Part shown: piece after piece, positions 17,875-25,488 of the stretch | Layout of the letters: each line of letters opens with the position of its first letter | How positions within the stretch are numbered: position 1 is the first letter of the stretch | From: Candidatus Solirubrobacter pratensis | GTDB lineage: Bacteria; Actinomycetota; Thermoleophilia; Solirubrobacterales; Solirubrobacteraceae | Direction: 5' to 3' | Length of the DNA: 64,000 bases | Assembly: GCF_000425945.1 (NCBI RefSeq) | Contig: NZ_AUEK01000003.1 | Location: 1 to 64,000, forward strand | The notes under the pieces: generated by a model | Databases searched by the model: none | The model's input: only the letters and a program-made list of their open reading frames with translations | Told to the model about the DNA's origin: nothing | Position numbers and translations under genes: made by a program

Positions 17875-19407
17875 TCAGACGATCGGAGTCGCGTGAACTC
17901 GACGCCGAGGCCCGCTCGTGTAGACGGCCCTCGCGATCCGCTCGGCGATCATGATCGTCGTGGGGTTGATCGCCACCGATGGAACGTCCGGGATGATCGA
18001 TGCGTCGACCACACGGAGCGCATCGGTCCCGTTCACCGCGCCAAGCGAGCCCACCACCGCCCACGGGTCCTGGGCACCGCCCATGGGCGCAGTCGCGGTG
18101 GGGTGCCCGTAGGACGCGAGGTTGGACGCGATGGCGTGGGCGAGCTGAACGTCGGAGACTGCGTCGCCGGGCAGGATCTCGAGCTCGAGGAACTGCGCGA
18201 GTGCCGGGTTGCGGGCGATCCTGCGGGCCAGCCTCACGCCTTCGAGCATCCGGCGCGCGTCACGGTCTTCGGCGAGGAAGTTGCAGTCGATCTCAGGCTG
18301 CTCCCGCGGGTCGCGGCTGCGCAGCGTGAGGGTTCCGCGCGAGTCGGGCTTGGCGACGGCGACGCTCAGCGCGATCGATCCTCCGGTCGGGCTGTACTGG
18401 GGCGGCATCAGGTGCGTGACCGCGATGTGGAGGTCCAGTTCGTCGCCTCGAGCCTCGTTGGACGCTGTCCAGAGCAGGGCGCCGACCGCCGGCCGCATGT
18501 CGAGCGCATCCGTCTTGAGGGCGTAGGCGTTGTAGTAGAAGGGCTGGTCGTGCAGACGCTGCCCGACGGGTAGATCGGCCACGACCTCGATGCCGAGCTG
18601 CGCCAGGTCGGCCGCCGGACCGACGCCGGATCGCAGCAGGATCGCCGGGGTGCCGTATGCGCCGCCGGAGAGGATCACCTGGCCTGCAGGGATCTCGGTG
18701 CCGTCTGCCGTCAGGACGCCGGTCGCGCGGCGCCCGGCGAACAGGACGCGATCGACGAGCACGTCGCCAGAGATCTTCAGGTTGAGGCGGTTGCGAACCT
18801 CTTCGGTGAGATACACGAGGCCGGTGTTCTGCCGCACACCGTCGATGACGTCGACGGGGGACGCGCCGACGCCACTCGGATCCGGCGCGTTGAAGTCCTC
18901 GACCCGGGCGAACCCCTCCGCGACCGTCGCGTCGATGAACCCGCGCAACGAGGTGGTCAGATCGCCGTACCGCTGCTGCCGGATCGGGAACGGTCCCGTG
19001 CGTCCGCGGTCCGCGTCGTCGCCGTCGGGCGTGTTCTCCATCTCCCGGTAGGTTGCGAAGACGTCCTCGATCGTCCAATCGTCAAGGCCATGACGTTGCC
19101 AATCGCGGATGTCGCTCGGTCGTGCGCGCATCGCCACCGTGGCGTTGTGAGCCGAGCAGCCGCCGAGCACCTTTGCCCGCGCCGCCAAGATCTCCGGTGA
19201 GGCAGGCCCGCCGCGGGCGGTGAAGCCCCACTCGTGCTCGGGGTTGGCCGGCACGTGTGCCGCATCGGTCAGGTCGTCTGGATAGCCGTCGACGCCGTAG
19301 GCCCTGCCTGCCTCGAGCAACAGGACCGAGCGGGTCGGATCCTCGCTCAGGCGGTTGGCGAGGACGGCACCGGCTGCGCCTCCTCCCACAATCACCACGT
19401 CGGACAT
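17875..19407 (-). CDS. GMC-family FAD-dependent oxidoreductase
   Basis: A 510-residue flavoprotein of the glucose-methanol-choline family. The N-terminal FAD-binding motif is VIVGGGAAGAVLANRLSE, followed by the acidic LLLEAG end of strand 2. GGCSAHNATVAMRARPSD fits the GMC signature near the flavin. The C-terminal active site has the expected His in YGHPTATAPMG and the Asn in AINPTTIMIAERIA. The substrate is an alcohol, not identifiable from sequence; BetA-type choline oxidation is not specifically supported. It heads a three-gene minus-strand cluster with the exporter and hydrolase. One copy of the island palindrome lies just upstream, between it and the LuxR gene. Confidence 0.9.
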   Translation of the reverse strand: MSDVVIVGGGAAGAVLANRLSEDPTRSVLLLEAGRAYGVDGYPDDLTDAAHVPANPEHEWGFTARGGPASPEILAARAKVLGGCSAHNATVAMRARPSDIRDWQRHGLDDWTIEDVFATYREMENTPDGDDADRGRTGPFPIRQQRYGDLTTSLRGFIDATVAEGFARVEDFNAPDPSGVGASPVDVIDGVRQNTGLVYLTEEVRNRLNLKISGDVLVDRVLFAGRRATGVLTADGTEIPAGQVILSGGAYGTPAILLRSGVGPAADLAQLGIEVVADLPVGQRLHDQPFYYNAYALKTDALDMRPAVGALLWTASNEARGDELDLHIAVTHLMPPQYSPTGGSIALSVAVAKPDSRGTLTLRSRDPREQPEIDCNFLAEDRDARRMLEGVRLARRIARNPALAQFLELEILPGDAVSDVQLAHAIASNLASYGHPTATAPMGGAQDPWAVVGSLGAVNGTDALRVVDASIIPDVPSVAINPTTIMIAERIARAVYTSGPRRRVHATPIV

Positions 19408-19462
19408 CGGCTTCGCTCTCCTCAGATCGACGGCCCGTATCGTGGCCGGCGAACGGGTGAGG

Positions 19463-19486
19463 CGTCATCGCCGGATTCCGGTGACT
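19463..19486 (-). promoter_or_regulatory. Island palindrome copy A
   Basis: Read on the minus strand this is TCACCGGAATCCGGCGATGA. It starts one base after the stop of the LuxR gene and 55 bp upstream of the GMC oxidoreductase start. The core ATCRCCGGAATCCGGYGAT type is a near-perfect 19-bp dyad, and the same element recurs at 25087, 28903 and 29360. Confidence 0.65.
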
Positions 19487-22238
19487 ACGACAGTCGTTCC
19501 GCGAGCTGCGTGCGCGACTTGACGCCGAGCTTGCGGAACGCCTTGCGCAGGTGATACTCGACCGTGCTGGCGCTGATGAACAGATGCGCCGCGATCGCTC
19601 GGTTCGTCTCCCCTTGTCCGGCAAGGCGAGCGATCTGCGTCTCCTGTGGGGTCAGCTGATCCAGGGTGTTCACGGTCCGCTTGCGGGCACGCTCACCTGT
19701 CGCCTCCAGCTCGAGCCGTGCGCGCTCGGCGAACGCCTCCATCCCGGCGTCTCGGAAGAACTCGTGGGCGGTTCGCAGTTGCTCGCGCGCATCGAGACGT
19801 CGGCGCTGACGCCGGAGCCACTCGCCATAGAGGAGGTGGGTACGCGCGAGCTGAACGCGGATGCGTGTGCGACCGAGCCTGCTGATCGCCTCCAGGTAGA
19901 GCGCTTCGGCATCATCGCCATCGCTGAGCAATGCGCCTAGGCGAGCCTCTATCCCCAGCGCCCAGTCGGTGCCGGCGGCGCGAGTCGTCTCTTGGATCCG
20001 CTCGAAGGCACGCCGGGCACGCTCCGGCTGGCCGAGCCGAACGGCCGCCTCGATCAGCTCGGTCAGCGCCCAGATCGCCGGCCCTTCGGAGTAGAAGCGC
20101 TCGGCTGGAAGGACCGCGGCCAGCGCAGCTTCGTAGCGGCCGAGCCCGTTGTTGAGGCCTCCGCTGAGAAACTCGGCGTTCGTCAGGGCGATCCCCTCCC
20201 CCCGAGCCTCAGCGTCGCCGATCGTGGTTCGGATCAACTCCGAGAATTCGGCCTCGCGACCGCGCAGCGCGGCCAGCGACAGCGCGCCACTCGGGTCGGC
20301 GGCAACGCCGATCGCCTCGGTTGCCGCGCTCTGTTCCTCCGCGAGGATTGCGGCGGTTCTCAGCTCACCGAAGAACGCGTACACCGCGATGGCGGAACCG
20401 AGAAGGAACGCCAGCGCGGAGAGCGCACCCGTTCGGCGCGCCAGTTCGAGCTGCCGGGTGGACAGCACCATCCAGGCGTCGTCGTCCCACATGAACAACG
20501 AGATCAAGCTGGCAAACCACAACCACCGGGCGTCATTCGGCGACAGGTCGGACTCACGCTGGAAGGCGTCCAGCGCCTCCTTGAGCAATGGCGCCGCAGC
20601 CGCATATCCCTCGGTGGCTTGCACCGCCAACCCCTGTAGGAGCAGATCAGACGGCTGCGGCTTCTCAGGCCGCGGGCCGGCAAGCGCCGCCTCGCTGATC
20701 TCGACCAAGTCGCCGCCTCCGATCAAGCGGCCGGCGAACGTCGCCGCAGACAGGGCGTCCAGGTAGGTCGCCCGTGCGAGGCTGGGATCCACCTCCTGGA
20801 GCTCGCGCGCGGCCGCGAGCAGCAGCGGGGCGGCGTCGCTGCCTCGGCGCGCTGCGAACGCGACCTGAGCGCGCAGCAGGTGCGCGTGGGCAGCCAGAAC
20901 GTCGTCGACCGCAGCGCCGGACTCGGCGGTTCTCAGAAGCTCGAGCGCGTCGTCGAGCGCGCCGGCTTGTAATTTCGTCTCCGCGGCGACCAGCGCGCGT
21001 CGCGCGCGGCGCCTGGGTTCGGGTGAAAGGGCGACCGCGCGCTCGAGGAAGGCTCCGGCGGCGGCGAGACCGCCACGTGCCTGCGCGCGTGCCGCGGAAC
21101 GTTCAAGCTCGGCTGCAACCTCCTCATCAGGCTTGCCCGCGGCCTGCGCGCGGTGCCAGGCGCGCCGATCCGGGTCGATCTCCCGGTCGGTCGCCTCGGC
21201 GAGGGCGCGGTGAACCTCGCGTCGCGCGTTCGGCTCGGCGGATCTGTAGACGGCCGAGCGAACCAGTGGGTGGCGGAACGCCACTCGGGGAGACAGCGAG
21301 AGCATCTCTGCCGACTCGACGGCGTCCGCCGCCGACTCGGGGATCCCGAGCCGTTCGGCCGCCCGCCAGACCAGTGCCGGATCGCCCACGGGGTCAGCCG
21401 CCGCGACGAGCAGCAAGCGCCGCGCAGCGGGCGGCAGCTTCGCCAGCCGGCGCGTGTAGCGGTCCTCGATCCCGGCGGACACGGGCGCAGTCGTCGGCAG
21501 GCCGAATCCCCCCGCGAGCTGGGTCGGGCTCAGCCCGCGCGGCAGCTCCAGCAGGGCGAGCGGGTTCCCGCGCGTCTCAACGACGATCCGCTCGAGCACG
21601 CGTTCATCCAGCCGGACGGGCATGACCGAATCCAACAGCGCTCGCGCGTGCGTGCGCTCCAAAGCGGCGACGTGGAGCTCCGGCAAGCCCGAGAGCGTCG
21701 CGCCGAGCTCGCGCGTCGCGAACACGAGCGCGATCTTCTCCGCGACGAGACGACGCGCCACGAAGGCCAGGGTCCGCGCGGACGCACTGTCGAGCCATTG
21801 CGCATCGTCAACGGCGCAGACGAGTGCCTGCTCCTCGGCGGCTTCGGCAAGCAGGCCGAGGACCGCCAGGCCAACCAGGAATCGATCCGGCGCGGGTCCC
21901 GTCCTGAGTCCGAAGGCGACCTCGAGCGCGTCGTGCTGGGGCCGCGGCAACCGCTCCCTGAGATACAGGAACGGCGAACACAGCTGCTGAACCGCCGCGA
22001 ACGGGAGCTCCATCTCGGCCTCGACCCCGACGGTCCGGGCGATCCGAAGCTCGCGCGCGGCCTCGACCGCGTACTCGAGCAGTGCGGTCTTGCCGACGCC
22101 CGCCTCGCCATGCATGACCAACACGCCGCCACGCCCCGCGCGCAGGCCGTCCAGCACCCGGTCGAGCATCTCGCGCTCGCGCTCGCGGCCGAACAACGTC
22201 CTCCCCGAGCTCAGAACCGGTGGCGGCGCTCCGCTCAT
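19485..22238 (-). CDS. Large LuxR-family (LAL) ATPase regulator
   Basis: A 917-residue transcription factor of the LAL/MalT-like class. The N-terminal AAA/NACHT-type ATPase has Walker A GEAGVGKT (residues 44-51) and Walker B-like ALVCAVDDAQWLD. A long helical TPR-like middle follows. The C-terminal LuxR helix-turn-helix reads LTPQETQIARLAGQGETNRA, then HLFISASTVEYHLRKAFRKL. Such proteins bind an inducer in the middle region and activate nearby operons in an ATP-dependent manner. It lies upstream of, and codirectional with, the GMC-exporter-hydrolase cluster; the palindrome between them is a plausible target. A second LAL gene lies 270 bp away in the opposite direction. Confidence 0.92.
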   Translation of the reverse strand: MSGAPPPVLSSGRTLFGREREREMLDRVLDGLRAGRGGVLVMHGEAGVGKTALLEYAVEAARELRIARTVGVEAEMELPFAAVQQLCSPFLYLRERLPRPQHDALEVAFGLRTGPAPDRFLVGLAVLGLLAEAAEEQALVCAVDDAQWLDSASARTLAFVARRLVAEKIALVFATRELGATLSGLPELHVAALERTHARALLDSVMPVRLDERVLERIVVETRGNPLALLELPRGLSPTQLAGGFGLPTTAPVSAGIEDRYTRRLAKLPPAARRLLLVAAADPVGDPALVWRAAERLGIPESAADAVESAEMLSLSPRVAFRHPLVRSAVYRSAEPNARREVHRALAEATDREIDPDRRAWHRAQAAGKPDEEVAAELERSAARAQARGGLAAAGAFLERAVALSPEPRRRARRALVAAETKLQAGALDDALELLRTAESGAAVDDVLAAHAHLLRAQVAFAARRGSDAAPLLLAAARELQEVDPSLARATYLDALSAATFAGRLIGGGDLVEISEAALAGPRPEKPQPSDLLLQGLAVQATEGYAAAAPLLKEALDAFQRESDLSPNDARWLWFASLISLFMWDDDAWMVLSTRQLELARRTGALSALAFLLGSAIAVYAFFGELRTAAILAEEQSAATEAIGVAADPSGALSLAALRGREAEFSELIRTTIGDAEARGEGIALTNAEFLSGGLNNGLGRYEAALAAVLPAERFYSEGPAIWALTELIEAAVRLGQPERARRAFERIQETTRAAGTDWALGIEARLGALLSDGDDAEALYLEAISRLGRTRIRVQLARTHLLYGEWLRRQRRRLDAREQLRTAHEFFRDAGMEAFAERARLELEATGERARKRTVNTLDQLTPQETQIARLAGQGETNRAIAAHLFISASTVEYHLRKAFRKLGVKSRTQLAERLS

Positions 22239-22323
22239 CCGGCGTAAGGATGACCGAGTGGCGACGCTCGGCCAAGGACTAAGGATTCAAGGATTCGAAC
22301 GCCCATCGGTAACGTCACGATCC

Positions 22324-22503
22324 ATGGCCGTGGAGGCTGACGACAGAGGCCGGCTCTCGGGGAAGGTGTGCGTGATCACCGGCACGGGCGGAAGCATGGG
22401 CCGTGCGACGGCTCTGGCGTTCGCTCGGGAAGGCGCGTCGGTCGTTGGCTTCGACCTGACCGTCGATCCCGCGGGGGCGACCGTGGAGTCGATGGCGGGA
22501 TGA
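22324..22503 (+). pseudogene. N-terminal fragment of a short-chain dehydrogenase
   Basis: ATG 22324 opens 59 codons: MAVEADDRGRLSGKVCVITG, then the NAD(P)-binding TGTGGSMGRATALAFAREG and GASVVGFDL. The frame stops after GATVESMAG, in the place where family members continue with the third strand, so about 190 residues including the catalytic Ser-Tyr-Lys are missing. It sits between the two LAL regulators, and its stop is 8 bases before the second one. A deletion probably removed the rest when the LAL gene came to lie here. Confidence 0.7.
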
Positions 22504-22510
22504 AAGTCTG

Positions 22511-25084
22511 GTGACCGCGGGTCTTGACCCGGTCGCCGTCTCGAGCCTGCTCGAACGGCAAGAGCTCCTTCGGCTGCTGGAACGCGCCGTGACCAAGTGC
22601 GTCACGGTCATCTCGGCGCCGCCGGGAAGTGGGAAGACCTCGCTGTTGCGCGTCTGGGCAGCGCGCTCGACCGGCCATCGTCGCGTCGCGTTCGTGTCCG
22701 TGGACCGCGACGAACGAGATGCGGAGCGGTTCTGGCGCGCCGTCGTGGACGCACTCGCTCCCGAGACCCGAATTGCGCCACTCGACGCCGATCAGCTCGT
22801 CGAGAAGGTCCTGTCCGAGCTCGCCGAGCAGGTCGATCCGGTCGTGGTGATCGACGATCTCCACGAGCTGGCGTCGGCCGATGCCCTGAGGCAGCTCGAG
22901 CATCTGCTGGCGGTTCTGCCGAGCGCTGCGCGCGTGGTCCTGTCGTCTCGCCGGGATCCGCCGATCAGGCTGCACCAGCTGAGGCTGGCCGGCGAGGTGA
23001 CGGAGATCCGCGACGGCGATCTCCGGTTCACGGAGCGCGAGACGCGCGAGCTGCTCGCCGCGTCCGAGATCCGTCTGTCCGACACGGGGGTGGCCGCCCT
23101 GCGTCAGCGCACGGAGGGCTGGGCGGCCGGCCTGCGGCTGGCCGTGCTCGCGCTCAGCGGCCACCCCGATCCCGAGCAGTTCGTGGCCGAGTTCTCGGGG
23201 ACCGACCGGGCGATCGGGGAGTACCTGATGGCCGAGATGCTCGAAGGCCAGCCGAGCGAGGTTCGGAGCATGCTGTTGCGAACCTCGCTGGTCGACCGGA
23301 TGAATGCCGAGCTCGCCGACCTGCTGGCCGGCCGGCAGGGCTCGGAGCAGATGCTGCTGGCGCTGGAGGAGGCCAACGCGTTCGTGGTGTCGCTGGACGC
23401 TCAGCGCACCTGGTTTCGCTACCACCATCTGCTGGCGGATTTCCTCCGCCTCGAGCTGCGCCGGACCTCAGCGGAGGAAGTGCCTGAGCTTCACCGCCGG
23501 GCCGCGCGGTGGTTCGCCGACAACGGGGACGTCGTCGAGGCGGTGCGGCACATGCTCGCGGCCGGGGATTGGCCCGAGGCGGCCCGGATGCTCGCCGACC
23601 ACCTGTTCAGTCTGACGCTCGACGGCAAAGAGGGCGCGATCGGCTCGCTGCTCCAGTTGTTCCCCAGCGGCGCCTCGGCTGACCATCCCGATCTGGCCGT
23701 GGCACGCGCGGCAACGCACCTCGCCCAGGGACGATTGGAGCAAGCGGCCGCTCAGCTGGCAGTGGCCGAGTCTCAGGTCGACAACACGCGCCTCGCCGTG
23801 GCCATCGCCTCTCTCCGGCTGGCGCTGGCACGGCGCAGCGGCCGATTCACTGAAGTGATCGAGCAGGTGAACCTGCTCGACGCTTCGATCGCGGACGAAC
23901 CGATCGCGATGAGTAGTGAGCTGCGGGGAGTCGCGTTGATGAATCTCGGGATCGTCGAGACCTGGTCTGGGCGACTCGCTGACGCTGAGCGGCACCTGGC
24001 CGAGGGAGCCGCGCTCGCCCAGGCGATCGGCCGGCCGTACCTGGAGGTCGTGTGCCGGGCGCATCAAGGGTTCCCGTCGAAGCGGGTCTCGGTCGCGTCC
24101 GCACGTGAGCGCGGCCGAGAAGCGGTGGCGCTCGCCGAGCACCATGGGTTTGACGAGCGGCCGATCCTCGCGCCGGCGTTCGGTGCGGTCGGCGGCATGG
24201 CGATCTGGATGGGCGAGTTCGACGAGGGCGAGCGCTGGCTACGCCGGGCGCGGGAGGTCGCCGCGGCCGACGTCGACCCGGCGCCCGCAGTGCTTCTGCA
24301 TGTGGCGACGGGCATGTTGCACGCGGGTCGCGGGCAGCATCGATCCGCACTCGACGAGTTCGCGGCGGCGGCGCGTGCGCAGTCGCGGCTCACCGGCGCG
24401 CACGCGCTCGCGCCGCGCATCACCGGATGGCTCGCGTCGATGCAGGCTCGCGTCGGGATGCTCGACGAGGCGCGCGCGACGCTCGCTGGATTCGCCGCCG
24501 ATACGGAGCGAATGGGTGCCCTCGCCAACGCGCGTGCCGTGATCAGCCTGGCGGAAGGGGACCCGGCCGCGGCGGTGGATGTACTGCGAGAGATCCGGTC
24601 GGGCGCGGTCGTTCCCCCGTTCACGCGCGTTGAAGCGCATCTGCTCGCGGGCACTGCGCACCTGAAGTTGGGCGAGCGCGACGCCGCGGTTGCCGCTGCC
24701 GAGGCAGCGCTCGCGGACGCCGAGCCGGACCGGCTGATCTTCCCGTTTGCACTGACCGAGGCGGCGGAGCTGCTCGGCGCGCTCCCGCGTCACGCCACGG
24801 CGCATGGCGCGCTGCTCGCCGACATCGTCGACGTGCTGCGAGGCACGCCGGCGACGAGCCCCGACCGAGAGCAGAGCGACGAGCTGAGCCCGAGCGAGCT
24901 CCGCGTACTGCGATATCTCCCGACCAACCTGACACGGCCCGACATAGCGCGCGAGCTGTACGTCTCCATCAACACGGTCAACACGCACGTCCGCAACATC
25001 TACTCCAAGCTCGGTGCGCACGATCGCTCATCCGCCGTCGCCCGCGCACGGGAGCTACGGCTCCTCTCAGCCGGACGCGCCTGA
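22511..25084 (+). CDS. MalT/LAL-type LuxR-family ATPase regulator
   Basis: An 857-residue regulator of the MalT subgroup. GTG at 22511 starts the conserved N-terminus. Walker A is APPGSGKTS (residues 36-44), Walker B VVVIDDLHEL, and the MalT-type arginine region PSAARVVLSSRRDPP follows. The middle is helical TPR-like repeats with FRYHHLLADFLR, a MalT landmark. The C-terminal HTH is LSPSELRVLRYLPTNLTRPD, then ELYVSINTVNTHVRNIYSKL. It is unlike the other LAL regulator in length and N-terminal domain, so the two are not a recent duplication. One copy of the island palindrome starts two bases after its stop, ahead of the small gene and molybdo-hydroxylase operon. Confidence 0.92.
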   Translation: MTAGLDPVAVSSLLERQELLRLLERAVTKCVTVISAPPGSGKTSLLRVWAARSTGHRRVAFVSVDRDERDAERFWRAVVDALAPETRIAPLDADQLVEKVLSELAEQVDPVVVIDDLHELASADALRQLEHLLAVLPSAARVVLSSRRDPPIRLHQLRLAGEVTEIRDGDLRFTERETRELLAASEIRLSDTGVAALRQRTEGWAAGLRLAVLALSGHPDPEQFVAEFSGTDRAIGEYLMAEMLEGQPSEVRSMLLRTSLVDRMNAELADLLAGRQGSEQMLLALEEANAFVVSLDAQRTWFRYHHLLADFLRLELRRTSAEEVPELHRRAARWFADNGDVVEAVRHMLAAGDWPEAARMLADHLFSLTLDGKEGAIGSLLQLFPSGASADHPDLAVARAATHLAQGRLEQAAAQLAVAESQVDNTRLAVAIASLRLALARRSGRFTEVIEQVNLLDASIADEPIAMSSELRGVALMNLGIVETWSGRLADAERHLAEGAALAQAIGRPYLEVVCRAHQGFPSKRVSVASARERGREAVALAEHHGFDERPILAPAFGAVGGMAIWMGEFDEGERWLRRAREVAAADVDPAPAVLLHVATGMLHAGRGQHRSALDEFAAAARAQSRLTGAHALAPRITGWLASMQARVGMLDEARATLAGFAADTERMGALANARAVISLAEGDPAAAVDVLREIRSGAVVPPFTRVEAHLLAGTAHLKLGERDAAVAAAEAALADAEPDRLIFPFALTEAAELLGALPRHATAHGALLADIVDVLRGTPATSPDREQSDELSPSELRVLRYLPTNLTRPDIARELYVSINTVNTHVRNIYSKLGAHDRSSAVARARELRLLSAGRA

Positions 25085-25086
25085 AC

Positions 25087-25109
25087 ATCACCGGAATCCG
25101 GCGGTGTCG
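25087..25109 (+). promoter_or_regulatory. Island palindrome copy B
   Basis: ATCACCGGAATCCGGCGGTG follows the LAL stop codon by two bases and lies 31 bp before the small gene at 25140. It matches copy A at 18 of the first 19 positions. As RNA it could also form a short hairpin (CACCGG/CCGGCG). Confidence 0.65.
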
Positions 25110-25139
25110 ACTCACTCGGTCGCGCTGCACGATGCTCGC

Positions 25140-25394
25140 ATGGACACATCGCCGGGCCTGTACACGTTCCGTATCAAGGGCCGGCTCGGGGCCACGGGTC
25201 TGTCGGCCTTTCCCTCGATGGTGTCTCAGCCGGACGGCGGCGCGACCGTGCTCACCGGGTTGCTCGAGGATCGGTCCGCGGTGTTCGGCGTCATTGCGCA
25301 GATCGAGGCGCTGGGTCTCGAGCTCCTCGAGCTGCGGCGGATCCAGCCAGGACCCAGGACGCCTGAAACACGAATTCCAGAAGCACCGCTATGA
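25140..25394 (+). CDS. Small conserved hypothetical protein
   Basis: An 84-residue soluble protein. ATG 25140 begins MDTSPGLYTFRIKGRLGATG; the rest forms a compact beta-alpha-beta pattern ending QIEALGLELLELRRIQP. Short proteins of this pattern are recalled in many actinobacteria as unnamed regulators or ligand-binding domains encoded beside oxidoreductases, but no function is known. The C-terminal 14 residues are Pro-rich and may be variable. It lies just after the LAL gene and before the molybdo-hydroxylase. Confidence 0.6.
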   Translation: MDTSPGLYTFRIKGRLGATGLSAFPSMVSQPDGGATVLTGLLEDRSAVFGVIAQIEALGLELLELRRIQPGPRTPETRIPEAPL

Positions 25395-25488
25395 GCAAGA
25401 CGACGTTCCTCGGCGAGAAGCCGATCAACCGGGAATCACCAGCTTCGGGTGACGACGGCTCACCTGGGTCGCGGCGAGCCTGCGGCGT

